Shown here: in pieces, positions 35,682 to 48,857 of the stretch
How the letters are laid out: each line of letters starts with the position of its first letter
Position numbering within the stretch: the stretch's first letter is position 1
Source: Skeletonema tropicum
Lineage: Eukaryota; Bacillariophyta; Thalassiosirophyceae; Thalassiosirales; Thalassiosiraceae
Direction: 5' to 3'
Assembly (NCBI GenBank): GCA_037178625.1
Contig: JAWZXG010000045.1
Location: 25,344-89,343 of the forward strand
Length of the DNA stretch: 64,000 nt
The notes under the pieces: generated by a model
Told to the model about the DNA's origin: nothing
The model's input: the letters and a program-made list of their open reading frames with translations, nothing else
Databases searched by the model: none
Program-made: the position numbers and the translations under genes

Positions 35682-36204
35682 CGTGCAAACTTTCTGGATG
35701 AGGCTGATCGATGCTTCTGTCTTTCGCGAGGCCCTTGGTCGAGCTGTGTTTATACATTTTGATAGTAATAATAGTACCAATCGATAGAGCTGGATGAGAC
35801 GATTGTAACAGTGGTTAATTTGTCGAATTTGATGATTTGGACCCTAATGGTGACATCCTGGGTTCACAGCCGAACTTGGCCCCGATAGATCACTTTCTTG
35901 CCCCGTTTTTGACCGAGACGATCTGTAAAAAGTCGTCCAATTAGGCTGATTATACGCCTCATCGATAGAGCTGCTCAACAGCTTTCCAAAACGACACTTA
36001 TAGCCCTCATTGGACTACTAGAACGGAAGATACCATACACAAGATACGGCCGTTGCATCATTGGGTACCTTGCTATTATTTGATACTTGAGCTTGAGTGG
36101 TTAAACGGAAGAAGTGAGAAGGTGGTGCCGGAAGCAAATCTGATGGCCATCTATCTCATCGGAAAAAGTCCGCCCGCCAAGTGCAAAGTGCAACAATCAA
36201 AAAA

Positions 36205-37266
36205 TCAAGCAAAGAGCAAAGAGCCATCACCGAGTAGCATGTAGGATGTGCCGACAATTCGTCGTTGGTCGTTGGCTAAGCGTTGGATATGTTCGACACT
36301 GATGGGATCATTGATGACATCATTCCCCACGGATGCACCATCATTTGATTTGTGGCGATTTTTTGCCAAAGGCGGTACTAGTGGCTCTCCATTATTACTA
36401 ACAACAACTTGTTGTCCACTTGACGAGGACGACAATGCCTCACGATAAAGTTGATGTATATCATTCGACAACTCCAAAAATTCCAGGACATGATCGGCAG
36501 TAATTCTCATATCATCTTCAAATGCCACAAAGAAATCATAAAATTGCAACTTATCCCGAAGCACATATCGATGTTGTCGACTTAATGCATGATCACCATG
36601 ACTAATTGCCTGATCTGGCTTCGGACGATTCTTGTTATAAGTATTTTTGTAATAGAGAGGTATAGCATCCTCCCACACTTCCAGTCCGACACCGCGGGGT
36701 AGAGCGTCAATAATGATTTGTCGTCGATGTGGTGCTAGGACCTTGTACCCGAGGATTAGATAGACATCCACTTGCCAGCCGCGAGATGTCATGGATGTGA
36801 CCGAGTCAATGAGTGGTGGTAGCATGACGTGTTGTAGTCGATCAAAGCCGTGGGTGGTCCCTCTTGTTCCCTTGTCGTATTCTACGAGAGATGTTGTAAT
36901 TAGGAGTACTCGGAGTGGTGGCTGTGGCTGTGGCTGTGGCTTGTCACGCTGCTGTGATGTCGTCGATGATGAGGAAGATTTCTTTGCTCGGGCTCGCGAT
37001 AGTATGCTCGGAATATCCCACGTCCAGTGATTTCGATCATTTCGATCGTATATATCCGTGCTCGTCAATAAGGACATATCATGTGACGATTCTTCTGAAA
37101 GGAGGCGTCGGCGTCGGCGCTGCAGCTGTTGTTGTTGTTGTTGCTCTGGAGTGCGAGTGATACTGATGCGCTTAGTTTGAAGTATTGTGTAGCAACATAG
37201 CACAACAGCAGCAGCAGCGACGGATGCGAAGAAGATTATTGATGTGTCAAGTCTCGTCATTTTCAT
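36205..37266 (-). CDS. Glycosyltransferase-like membrane protein, unit 12 (353 residues)
   Basis: Identical product to unit 8. Confidence 0.6.
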   Translation of the reverse strand: MKMTRLDTSIIFFASVAAAAVVLCCYTILQTKRISITRTPEQQQQQQLQRRRRRLLSEESSHDMSLLTSTDIYDRNDRNHWTWDIPSILSRARAKKSSSSSTTSQQRDKPQPQPQPPLRVLLITTSLVEYDKGTRGTTHGFDRLQHVMLPPLIDSVTSMTSRGWQVDVYLILGYKVLAPHRRQIIIDALPRGVGLEVWEDAIPLYYKNTYNKNRPKPDQAISHGDHALSRQHRYVLRDKLQFYDFFVAFEDDMRITADHVLEFLELSNDIHQLYREALSSSSSGQQVVVSNNGEPLVPPLAKNRHKSNDGASVGNDVINDPISVEHIQRLANDQRRIVGTSYMLLGDGSLLFA

Positions 37267-37538
37267 TCTTTGATAGAAGTACCACCGTGCTACATGGGCA
37301 CGCTTCAACAATAGTCAATAGTATCGCAGCCTCTTGATGAGAGCGATGATTATGAGCTTAAGTAATGAATCTGCACCCACGTAAGTATGTACCATCACAA
37401 AGACATGCTTCATTCACTCAACCAACAAATCCAACTCAAACCTGCCTTCATTGACGAACGGTACCCAAATACGCAATGAATGTTGCTTACTTCAAGAGAG
37501 TGAAAGAGAATCATCATGTTGTTACACTGAATACTTAT

Positions 37539-38342
37539 TTATTGCATCGAATAATACGTATGCAAGAGACACGAATACGAGTATTGTGTATCGTAATGTT
37601 GAAGCTCCTTGTACATACGATCTTTCATCTTGTTTGTAATGATTTTATCAGCCTCCATCAACCTTTTCAGATCTGTATCAAAGAATAAAGCTTTTGCAAT
37701 GCGCTTTAGTGTCACGTCCATTGGCCTATCCATTGCTGATTGCCTGATATATATATCTGGCCTTGGATGATCCCAGGCTATTTCTCGTAGAGTTGGCACG
37801 ATGGATTTATTCCCCCACCGGAACGATGATGCAGCTTTTCCATTGATCGAATTGTGGCTCCACTCGCAGCAGTCCCGTGGCCCAAACAAACTCCTCCGCA
37901 CTACTCCAACCTCCAACCCTTCCAAATTCACGTTTCCCTTCATATCTTCTCTTCCAATGGTCGTATTAATGCGATGAGTGGTGATTTGGAAAGCTCTCGT
38001 CAAGCTCTATCGATTGGGCACACTACCAAGGCGAAATATCAATCCTTTGTCAATCGCCTCAACTCGAGAGGGGTCTAGAAAGTCATCCCCAGCGCCAAAG
38101 TCGGTCCAAAATTTTGAATTTTCAACAAAATGGACCATCTCCATCATCAAAACCATCAACATCACTATTATCACCACGAAACACATAAGACCGGCGCAAA
38201 TGAAAATATTGCCAGGGCAAATTTCGTCAGCACGCTTGGCGCTAGATATTTTTAAATTGCCCTCGTTCGACGATCGGGCGGGCTCTATGATGGGTTGATT
38301 GGTCGAAGATCCAAGACGCTTCGCTGAAGAACGATTCCTAGA
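37539..38342 (-). pseudogene. Second membrane-protein remnant, unit 12
   Basis: GCA allele at the frame-change site; 154 codons open downstream of the shared TAG. Confidence 0.42.
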
Positions 38343-38973
38343 TCAGTGTGTGATCATGATTGGTTGGTACGGTGTGCATCATGGAAACAAACACAGTTCG
38401 GCCTCGCTACCGCTCACCCTCACACAACACACTTGGTGACAATCAGCGCCGTCAATGATTGGTTGGCACGATGGAGATCATGATCGGTTGGTACGATGTA
38501 GTGTGATGATGGAATGGTTGGTACGATGTAGTGTGATGATGTTTGGTTGGCACGATGAGGTTTAAGATTGTTGTTTGTTGTGAGGTGTTGGTACAATACC
38601 TGCGATGGGTGATAGGTTGGCACGTTGGGGATTAGGATCGTAGATTGGGAGTCGAGTGTGGTCAGTGATGGATTGGCACGTTGTGTGGAATGATGAAGAT
38701 GGAAGCGAGCCGACCGGAGGGAGGGGAGCTGACGGTGGATTGGGATTAATAGATGGACGGTTCATGTTCATGTGATGTTGGCCGAGCGGAGTCGAGGCCT
38801 GTTAAAGATGACGCCCCATTAAGTGGTCGTTCTTCAGCGAATCAGCGAAGCGTTCTTAGTCGGGGGCGAGGGCGACCCTCCCTGAGCACCGTTTATTGAT
38901 ATTGTGGATCTTACAGCATTAAAGTATCTTATATCTTACAGCATTAAAGTGGTCGCTTTTTTTGGATCTTCGA
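38303..38973. mobile_element. Fold-back segment, unit 12
   Basis: 671 bp; one C fewer near 38878, the same change as unit 2. Confidence 0.4.
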
Positions 38974-39496
38974 CGTGCAAACTTTCTGGATGAGGCTGAT
39001 CGATGCTTCTGTCTTTCGCGAGGCCCTTGGTCGAGCTGTGTTTATACATTTTGATAGTAATAATAGTACCAATCGATAGAGCTGGATGAGACGATTGTAA
39101 CAGTGGTTAATTTGTCGAATTTGATGATTTGGACCCTAATGGTGACATCCTGGGTTCACAGCCGAACTTGGCCCCGATAGATCACTTTCTTGCCCCGTTT
39201 TTGACCGAGACGATCTGTAAAAAGTCGTCCAATTAGGCTGATTATACGCCTCATCGATAGAGCTGCTCAACAGCTTTCCAAAACGACACTTATAGCCCTC
39301 ATTGGACTACTAGAACGGAAGATACCATACACAAGATACGGCCGTTGCATCATTGGGTACCTTGCTATTATTTGATACTTGAGCTTGAGTGGTTAAACGG
39401 AAGAAGTGAGAAGGTGGTGCCGGAAGCAAATCTGATGGCCATCTATCTCATCGGAAAAAGTCCGCCCGCCAAGTGCAAAGTGCAACAATCAAAAAA

Positions 39497-40559
39497 TCAA
39501 GCAAAGAGCAAAGAGCCATCACCGAGTAGCATGTAGGATGTGCCGACAATTCGTCGTTGGTCGTTGGCTAAGCGTTGGATATGTTCGACACTGATGGGAT
39601 CATTGATGACATCATTCCCCACGGATGCACCATCATTTGATTTGTGGCGATTTTTTTGCCAAAGGCGGTACTAGTGGCTCTCCATTATTACTAACAACAA
39701 CTTGTTGTCCACTTGACGAGGACGACAATGCCTCACGATAAAGTTGATGTATATCATTCGACAACTCCAAAAATTCCAGGACATGATCGGCAGTAATTCT
39801 CATATCATCTTCAAATGCCACAAAGAAATCATAAAATTGCAACTTATCCCGAAGCACATATCGATGTTGTCGACTTAATGCATGATCACCATGACTAATT
39901 GCCTGATCTGGCTTCGGACGATTCTTGTTATAAGTATTTTTGTAATAGAGAGGTATAGCATCCTCCCACACTTCCAGTCCGACACCGCGGGGTAGAGCGT
40001 CAATAATGATTTGTCGTCGATGTGGTGCTAGGACCTTGTACCCGAGGATTAGATAGACATCCACTTGCCAGCCGCGAGATGTCATGGATGTGACCGAGTC
40101 AATGAGTGGTGGTAGCATGACGTGTTGTAGTCGATCAAAGCCGTGGGTGGTCCCTCTTGTTCCCTTGTCGTATTCTACGAGAGATGTTGTAATTAGGAGT
40201 ACTCGGAGTGGTGGCTGTGGCTGTGGCTGTGGCTTGTCACGCTGCTGTGATGTCGTCGATGATGAGGAAGATTTCTTTGCTCGGGCTCGCGATAGTATGC
40301 TCGGAATATCCCACGTCCAGTGATTTCGATCATTTCGATCGTATATATCCGTGCTCGTCAATAAGGACATATCATGTGACGATTCTTCTGAAAGGAGGCG
40401 TCGGCGTCGGCGCTGCAGCTGTTGTTGTTGTTGTTGCTCTGGAGTGCGAGTGATACTGATGCGCTTAGTTTGAAGTATTGTGTAGCAACATAGCACAACA
40501 GCAGCAGCAGCGACGGATGCGAAGAAGATTATTGATGTGTCAAGTCTCGTCATTTTCAT
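39497..40559 (-). pseudogene. Glycosyltransferase-like gene copy, unit 13, truncated by a T-run change
   Basis: Seven T instead of six at about 39652-39658 shift the frame after residue 302; it ends at 39633, giving 308 residues. Unit 15 has the same change. Confidence 0.5.
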
Positions 40560-40831
40560 TCTTTGATAGAAGTACCACCGTGCTACATGGGCACGCTTCA
40601 ACAATAGTCAATAGTATCGCAGCCTCTTGATGAGAGCGATGATTATGAGCTTAAGTAATGAATCTGCACCCACGTAAGTATGTACCATCACAAAGACATG
40701 CTTCATTCACTCAACCAACAAATCCAACTCAAACCTGCCTTCATTGACGAACGGTACCCAAATACGCAATGAATGTTGCTTACTTCAAGAGAGTGAAAGA
40801 GAATCATCATGTTGTTACACTGAATACTTAT

Positions 40832-41632
40832 TTATTGCATCGAATAATACGTATGCAAGAGACACGAATACGAGTATTGTGTATCGTAATGTTGAAGCTC
40901 CTTGTACATACGATCTTTCATCTTGTTTGTAATGATTTTATCAGCCTCCATCAACCTTTTCAGATCTGTATCAAAGAATAAAGCTTTTGCAATGCGCTTT
41001 AGTGTCACGTCCATTGGCCTATCCATTGCTGATTGCCTGATATATATATCTGGCCTTGGATGATCCCAGGCTATTTCTCGTAGAGTTGGCACGATGGATT
41101 TATTCCCCCACCGGAACGATGATGCAGCTTTTCCATTGATCGAATTGTGGCTCCACTCGCAGTCCCGTGGCCCAAACAAACTCCTCCGCACTACTCCAAC
41201 CTCCAACCCTTCCAAATTCACGTTTCCCTTCATATCTTCTCTTCCAATGGTCGTATTAATGCGATGAGTGGTGATTTGGAAAGCTCTCGTCAAGCTCTAT
41301 CGATTGGGCACACTACCAAGGCGAAATATCAATCCTTTGTCAATCGCCTCAACTCGAGAGGGGTCTAGAAAGTCATCCCCAGCGCCAAAGTCGGTCCAAA
41401 ATTTTGAATTTTCAACAAAATGGACCATCTCCATCATCAAAACCATCAACATCACTATTATCACCACGAAACACATAAGACCGGCGCAAATGAAAATATT
41501 GCCAGGGCAAATTTCGTCAGCACGCTTGGCGCTAGATATTTTTAAATTGCCCTCGTTCGACGATCGGGCGGGCTCTATGATGGGTTGATTGGTCGAAGAT
41601 CCAAGACGCTTCGCTGAAGAACGATTCCTAGA
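40832..41632 (-). pseudogene. Second membrane-protein remnant, unit 13
   Basis: Short allele, 801 bp, same as unit 1. Confidence 0.42.
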
Positions 41633-42264
41633 TCAGTGTGTGATCATGATTGGTTGGTACGGTGTGCATCATGGAAACAAACACAGTTCGGCCTCGCTAC
41701 CGCTCACCCTCACACAACACACTTGGTGACAATCAGCGCCGTCAATGATTGGTTGGCACGATGGAGATCATGATCGGTTGGTACGATGTAGTGTGATGAT
41801 GGAATGGTTGGTACGATGTAGTGTGATGATGTTTGGTTGGCACGATGAGGTTTAAGATTGTTGTTTGTTGTGAGGTGTTGGTACAATACCTGCGATGGGT
41901 GATAGGTTGGCACGTTGGGGATTAGGATCGTAGATTGGGAGTCGAGTGTGGTCAGTGATGGATTGGCACGTTGTGTGGAATGATGAAGATGGAAGCGAGC
42001 CGACCGGAGGGAGGGGAGCTGACGGTGGATTGGGATTAATAGATGGACGGTTCATGTTCATGTGATGTTGGCCGAGCGGAGTCGAGGCCTGTTAAAGATG
42101 ACGCCCCATTAAGTGGTCGTTCTTCAGCGAATCAGCGAAGCGTTCTTAGTCGGGGGCGAGGGCGACCCCTCCCTGAGCACCGTTTATTGATATTGTGGAT
42201 CTTACAGCATTAAAGTATCTTATATCTTACAGCATTAAAGTGGTCGCTTTTTTTGGATCTTCGA
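41593..42264. mobile_element. Fold-back segment, unit 13
   Basis: 672 bp, same as unit 1. Confidence 0.4.
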
Positions 42265-42787
42265 CGTGCAAACTTTCTGGATGAGGCTGATCGATGCTTC
42301 TGTCTTTCGCGAGGCCCTTGGTCGAGCTGTGTTTATACATTTTGATAGTAATAATAGTACCAATCGATAGAGCTGGATGAGACGATTGTAACAGTGGTTA
42401 ATTTGTCGAATTTGATGATTTGGACCCTAATGGTGACATCCTGGGTTCACAGCCGAACTTGGCCCCGATAGATCACTTTCTTGCCCCGTTTTTGACCGAG
42501 ACGATCTGTAAAAAGTCGTCCAATTAGGCTGATTATACGCCTCATCGATAGAGCTGCTCAACAGCTTTCCAAAACGACACTTATAGCCCTCATTGGACTA
42601 CTAGAACGGAAGATACCATACACAAGATACGGCCGTTGCATCATTGGGTACCTTGCTATTATTTGATACTTGAGCTTGAGTGGTTAAACGGAAGAAGTGA
42701 GAAGGTGGTGCCGGAAGCAAATCTGATGGCCATCTATCTCATCGGAAAAAGTCCGCCCGCCAAGTGCAAAGTGCAACAATCAAAAAA

Positions 42788-43849
42788 TCAAGCAAAGAGC
42801 AAAGAGCCATCACCGAGTAGCATGTAGGATGTGCCGACAATTCGTCGTTGGTCGTTGGCTAAGCGTTGGATATGTTCGACACTGATGGGATCATTGATGA
42901 CATCATTCCCCACGGATGCACCATCATTTGATTTGTGGCGATTTTTTGCCAAAGGCGGTACTAGTGGCTCTCCATTATTACTAACAACAACTTGTTGTCC
43001 ACTTGACGAGGACGACAATGCCTCACGATAAAGTTGATGTATATCATTCGACAACTCCAAAAATTCCAGGACATGATCGGCAGTAATTCTCATATCATCT
43101 TCAAATGCCACAAAGAAATCATAAAATTGCAACTTATCCCGAAGCACATATCGATGTTGTCGACTTAATGCATGATCACCATGACTAATTGCCTGATCTG
43201 GCTTCGGACGATTCTTGTTATAAGTATTTTTGTAATAGAGAGGTATAGCATCCTCCCACACTTCCAGTCCGACACCGCGGGGTAGAGCGTCAATAATGAT
43301 TTGTCGTCGATGTGGTGCTAGGACCTTGTACCCGAGGATTAGATAGACATCCACTTGCCAGCCGCGAGATGTCATGGATGTGACCGAGTCAATGAGTGGT
43401 GGTAGCATGACGTGTTGTAGTCGATCAAAGCCGTGGGTGGTCCCTCTTGTTCCCTTGTCGTATTCTACGAGAGATGTTGTAATTAGGAGTACTCGGAGTG
43501 GTGGCTGTGGCTGTGGCTGTGGCTTGTCACGCTGCTGTGATGTCGTCGATGATGAGGAAGATTTCTTTGCTCGGGCTCGCGATAGTATGCTCGGAATATC
43601 CCACGTCCAGTGATTTCGATCATTTCGATCGTATATATCCGTGCTCGTCAATAAGGACATATCATGTGACGATTCTTCTGAAAGGAGGCGTCGGCGTCGG
43701 CGCTGCAGCTGTTGTTGTTGTTGTTGCTCTGGAGTGCGAGTGATACTGATGCGCTTAGTTTGAAGTATTGTGTAGCAACATAGCACAACAGCAGCAGCAG
43801 CGACGGATGCGAAGAAGATTATTGATGTGTCAAGTCTCGTCATTTTCAT
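42788..43849 (-). CDS. Glycosyltransferase-like membrane protein, unit 14 (353 residues)
   Basis: Identical product to unit 8. Confidence 0.6.
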   Translation of the reverse strand: MKMTRLDTSIIFFASVAAAAVVLCCYTILQTKRISITRTPEQQQQQQLQRRRRRLLSEESSHDMSLLTSTDIYDRNDRNHWTWDIPSILSRARAKKSSSSSTTSQQRDKPQPQPQPPLRVLLITTSLVEYDKGTRGTTHGFDRLQHVMLPPLIDSVTSMTSRGWQVDVYLILGYKVLAPHRRQIIIDALPRGVGLEVWEDAIPLYYKNTYNKNRPKPDQAISHGDHALSRQHRYVLRDKLQFYDFFVAFEDDMRITADHVLEFLELSNDIHQLYREALSSSSSGQQVVVSNNGEPLVPPLAKNRHKSNDGASVGNDVINDPISVEHIQRLANDQRRIVGTSYMLLGDGSLLFA

Positions 43850-44121
43850 TCTTTGATAGAAGTACCACCGTGCTACATGGGCACGCTTCAACAATAGTCA
43901 ATAGTATCGCAGCCTCTTGATGAGAGCGATGATTATGAGCTTAAGTAATGAATCTGCACCCACGTAAGTATGTACCATCACAAAGACATGCTTCATTCAC
44001 TCAACCAACAAATCCAACTCAAACCTGCCTTCATTGACGAACGGTACCCAAATACGCAATGAATGTTGCTTACTTCAAGAGAGTGAAAGAGAATCATCAT
44101 GTTGTTACACTGAATACTTAT

Positions 44122-44924
44122 TTATTGCATCGAATAATACGTATGCAAGAGACACGAATACGAGTATTGTGTATCGTAATGTTGAAGCTCCTTGTACATA
44201 CGATCTTTCATCTTGTTTGTAATGATTTTATCAGCCTCCATCAACCTTTTCAGATCTGTATCAAAGAATAAAGCTTTTGCAATGCGCTTTAGTGTCACGT
44301 CCATTGGCCTATCCATTGCTGATTGCCTGATATATATATCTGGCCTTGGATGATCCCAGGCTATTTCTCGTAGAGTTGGCACGATGGATTTATTCCCCCA
44401 CCGGAACGATGATGCAGCTTTTCCATTGATCGAATTGTGGCTCCACTCGCGCAGTCCCGTGGCCCAAACAAACTCCTCCGCACTACTCCAACCTCCAACC
44501 CTTCCAAATTCACGTTTCCCTTCATATCTTCTCTTCCAATGGTCGTATTAATGCGATGAGTGGTGATTTGGAAAGCTCTCGTCAAGCTCTATCGATTGGG
44601 CACACTACCAAGGCGAAATATCAATCCTTTGTCAATCGCCTCAACTCGAGAGGGGTCTAGAAAGTCATCCCCAGCGCCAAAGTCGGTCCAAAATTTTGAA
44701 TTTTCAACAAAATGGACCATCTCCATCATCAAAACCATCAACATCACTATTATCACCACGAAACACATAAGACCGGCGCAAATGAAAATATTGCCAGGGC
44801 AAATTTCGTCAGCACGCTTGGCGCTAGATATTTTTAAATTGCCCTCGTTCGACGATCGGGCGGGCTCTATGATGGGTTGATTGGTCGAAGATCCAAGACG
44901 CTTCGCTGAAGAACGATTCCTAGA
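44122..44924 (-). pseudogene. Second membrane-protein remnant, unit 14, least broken copy
   Basis: A two-base (GC) insertion near 44450, found only here, joins the middle and last coding-like segments directly. After the shared TAA at 44548-44550 the frame stays open for 141 residues to the stop at 44122, running through GWSSAEEFVWATGL into REWSHNSINGK without a break. The shared TAG and TAA upstream remain. This copy best shows what the ancestral protein looked like. Confidence 0.5.
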
Positions 44925-45556
44925 TCAGTGTGTGATCATGATTGGTTGGTACGGTGTGCATCATGGAAACAAACACAGTTCGGCCTCGCTACCGCTCACC
45001 CTCACACAACACACTTGGTGACAATCAGCGCCGTCAATGATTGGTTGGCACGATGGAGATCATGATCGGTTGGTACGATGTAGTGTGATGATGGAATGGT
45101 TGGTACGATGTAGTGTGATGATGTTTGGTTGGCACGATGAGGTTTAAGATTGTTGTTTGTTGTGAGGTGTTGGTACAATACCTGCGATGGGTGATAGGTT
45201 GGCACGTTGGGGATTAGGATCGTAGATTGGGAGTCGAGTGTGGTCAGTGATGGATTGGCACGTTGTGTGGAATGATGAAGATGGAAGCGAGCCGACCGGA
45301 GGGAGGGGAGCTGACGGTGGATTGGGATTAATAGATGGACGGTTCATGTTCATGTGATGTTGGCCGAGCGGAGTCGAGGCCTGTTAAAGATGACGCCCCA
45401 TTAAGTGGTCGTTCTTCAGCGAATCAGCGAAGCGTTCTTAGTCGGGGGCGAGGGCGACCCCTCCCTGAGCACCGTTTATTGATATTGTGGATCTTACAGC
45501 ATTAAAGTATCTTATATCTTACAGCATTAAAGTGGTCGCTTTTTTTGGATCTTCGA
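44885..45556. mobile_element. Fold-back segment, unit 14
   Basis: 672 bp, same as unit 1. Confidence 0.4.
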
Positions 45557-46080
45557 CGTGCAAACTTTCTGGATGAGGCTGATCGATGCTTCTGTCTTTC
45601 GCGAGGCCCTTGGTCGAGCTGTGTTTTATACATTTTGATAGTAATAATAGTACCAATCGATAGAGCTGGATGAGACGATTGTAACAGTGGTTAATTTGTC
45701 GAATTTGATGATTTGGACCCTAATGGTGACATCCTGGGTTCACAGCCGAACTTGGCCCCGATAGATCACTTTCTTGCCCCGTTTTTGACCGAGACGATCT
45801 GTAAAAAGTCGTCCAATTAGGCTGATTATACGCCTCATCGATAGAGCTGCTCAACAGCTTTCCAAAACGACACTTATAGCCCTCATTGGACTACTAGAAC
45901 GGAAGATACCATACACAAGATACGGCCGTTGCATCATTGGGTACCTTGCTATTATTTGATACTTGAGCTTGAGTGGTTAAACGGAAGAAGTGAGAAGGTG
46001 GTGCCGGAAGCAAATCTGATGGCCATCTATCTCATCGGAAAAAGTCCGCCCGCCAAGTGCAAAGTGCAACAATCAAAAAA

Positions 46081-47143
46081 TCAAGCAAAGAGCAAAGAGC
46101 CATCACCGAGTAGCATGTAGGATGTGCCGACAATTCGTCGTTGGTCGTTGGCTAAGCGTTGGATATGTTCGACACTGATGGGATCATTGATGACATCATT
46201 CCCCACGGATGCACCATCATTTGATTTGTGGCGATTTTTTTGCCAAAGGCGGTACTAGTGGCTCTCCATTATTACTAACAACAACTTGTTGTCCACTTGA
46301 CGAGGACGACAATGCCTCACGATAAAGTTGATGTATATCATTCGACAACTCCAAAAATTCCAGGACATGATCGGCAGTAATTCTCATATCATCTTCAAAT
46401 GCCACAAAGAAATCATAAAATTGCAACTTATCCCGAAGCACATATCGATGTTGTCGACTTAATGCATGATCACCATGACTAATTGCCTGATCTGGCTTCG
46501 GACGATTCTTGTTATAAGTATTTTTGTAATAGAGAGGTATAGCATCCTCCCACACTTCCAGTCCGACACCGCGGGGTAGAGCGTCAATAATGATTTGTCG
46601 TCGATGTGGTGCTAGGACCTTGTACCCGAGGATTAGATAGACATCCACTTGCCAGCCGCGAGATGTCATGGATGTGACCGAGTCAATGAGTGGTGGTAGC
46701 ATGACGTGTTGTAGTCGATCAAAGCCGTGGGTGGTCCCTCTTGTTCCCTTGTCGTATTCTACGAGAGATGTTGTAATTAGGAGTACTCGGAGTGGTGGCT
46801 GTGGCTGTGGCTGTGGCTTGTCACGCTGCTGTGATGTCGTCGATGATGAGGAAGATTTCTTTGCTCGGGCTCGCGATAGTATGCTCGGAATATCCCACGT
46901 CCAGTGATTTCGATCATTTCGATCGTATATATCCGTGCTCGTCAATAAGGACATATCATGTGACGATTCTTCTGAAAGGAGGCGTCGGCGTCGGCGCTGC
47001 AGCTGTTGTTGTTGTTGTTGCTCTGGAGTGCGAGTGATACTGATGCGCTTAGTTTGAAGTATTGTGTAGCAACATAGCACAACAGCAGCAGCAGCGACGG
47101 ATGCGAAGAAGATTATTGATGTGTCAAGTCTCGTCATTTTCAT
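46081..47143 (-). pseudogene. Glycosyltransferase-like gene copy, unit 15, truncated by a T-run change
   Basis: Seven T near 46234-46240 as in unit 13; 308 residues, ending at 46217. Confidence 0.5.
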
Positions 47144-47415
47144 TCTTTGATAGAAGTACCACCGTGCTACATGGGCACGCTTCAACAATAGTCAATAGTA
47201 TCGCAGCCTCTTGATGAGAGCGATGATTATGAGCTTAAGTAATGAATCTGCACCCACGTAAGTATGTACCATCACAAAGACATGCTTCATTCACTCAACC
47301 AACAAATCCAACTCAAACCTGCCTTCATTGACGAACGGTACCCAAATACGCAATGAATGTTGCTTACTTCAAGAGAGTGAAAGAGAATCATCATGTTGTT
47401 ACACTGAATACTTAT

Positions 47416-48221
47416 TTATTGCATCGAATAATACGTATGCAAGAGACACGAATACGAGTATTGTGTATCGTAATGTTGAAGCTCCTTGTACATACGATCT
47501 TTCATCTTGTTTGTAATGATTTTATCAGCCTCCATCAACCTTTTCAGATCTGTATCAAAGAATAAAGCTTTTGCAATGCGCTTTAGTGTCACGTCCATTG
47601 GCCTATCCATTGCTGATTGCCTGATATATATATCTGGCCTTGGATGATCCCAGGCTATTTCTCGTAGAGTTGGCACGATGGATTTATTCCCCCACCGGAA
47701 CGATGATGCAGCTTTTCCATTGATCGAATTGTGGCTCCACTCGCATGCAGTCCCGTGGCCCAAACAAACTCCTCCGCACTACTCCAACCTCCAACCCTTC
47801 CAAATTCACGTTTCCCTTCATATCTTCTCTTCCAATGGTCGTATTAATGCGATGAGTGGTGATTTGGAAAGCTCTCGTCAAGCTCTATCGATTGGGCACA
47901 CTACCAAGGCGAAATATCAATCCTTTGTCAATCGCCTCAACTCGAGAGGGGTCTAGAAAGTCATCCCCAGCGCCAAAGTCGGTCCAAAATTTTGAATTTT
48001 CAACAAAATGGACCATCTCCATCATTCAAAACCATCAACATCACTATTATCACCACGAAACACATAAGACCGGCGCAAATGAAAATATTGCCAGGGCAAA
48101 TTTCGTCAGCACGCTTGGCGCTAGATATTTTTAAATTGCCCTCGTTCGACGATCGGGCGGGCTCTATGATGGGTTGATTGGTCGAAGATCCAAGACGCTT
48201 CGCTGAAGAACGATTCCTAGA
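47416..48221 (-). pseudogene. Second membrane-protein remnant, unit 15
   Basis: TGCA allele and one extra T near 48025, the latter shared with unit 11. Confidence 0.4.
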
Positions 48222-48857
48222 TCAGTGTGTGATCATGATTGGTTGGTACGGTGTGCATCATGGAAACAAACACAGTTCGGCCTCGCTACCGCTCACCCTC
48301 ACACAACACACTTGGTGACAATCAGCGCCGTCAATGATTGGTTGGCACGATGGAGATCATGATCGGTTGGTACGATGTAGTGTGATGATGGAATGGTTGG
48401 TACGATGTAGTGTGATGATTGTTTGGTTGGCACGATGAGGTTTAAGATTGTTGTTTGTTGTGAGGTGTTGGTACAATACCTGCGATGGGTGATAGGTTGG
48501 CACGTTGGGGATTAGGATCGTAGATTGGGAGTCGAGTGTGGTCAGTGATGGATTGGCACGTTGTGTGGAATGATGAAGATGGAAGCGAGCCGACCGGAGG
48601 GAGGGGAGCTGACGGTGGATTGGGATTAATAGATGGACGGTTCATGTTCATGTGATGTTGGCCGAGCGGAGTCGAGGCCTGTTAAAGATGACGCCCCATT
48701 AAGTGGTCGTTCTTCAGCGAATCAGCGAAGCGTTCTTAGTCGGGGGCGAGGGCGACCCCTCCCGAGCACCGTTTATTTTGATATTGTGGATCTTACAGCA
48801 TTAAAGTATCTTATATCTTACAGCATTAAAGTGTGGTCGCTTTTTTTGGATCTTCGA
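48182..48857. mobile_element. Fold-back segment, unit 15
   Basis: 676 bp: +1 T near 48419, net +1 at 48763-48779, and +2 near 48834 beside the right arm. Confidence 0.4.

Larger units (their letters stand above)
32898..36204. repeat. Array unit 11
   Basis: 3,307 bp; indels lie between 33340 and 34855, and the rest is clean. Confidence 0.97.
36205..39496. repeat. Array unit 12
   Basis: 3,292 bp, clean apart from the GCA allele and one C fewer in the C-run. Confidence 0.97.
39497..42787. repeat. Array unit 13
   Basis: 3,291 bp; one extra T in the main gene is the only coding change. Confidence 0.97.
42788..46080. repeat. Array unit 14
   Basis: 3,293 bp; carries the unique GC allele and an extra T near 45626 (shared with unit 10). 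Confidence 0.97.
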
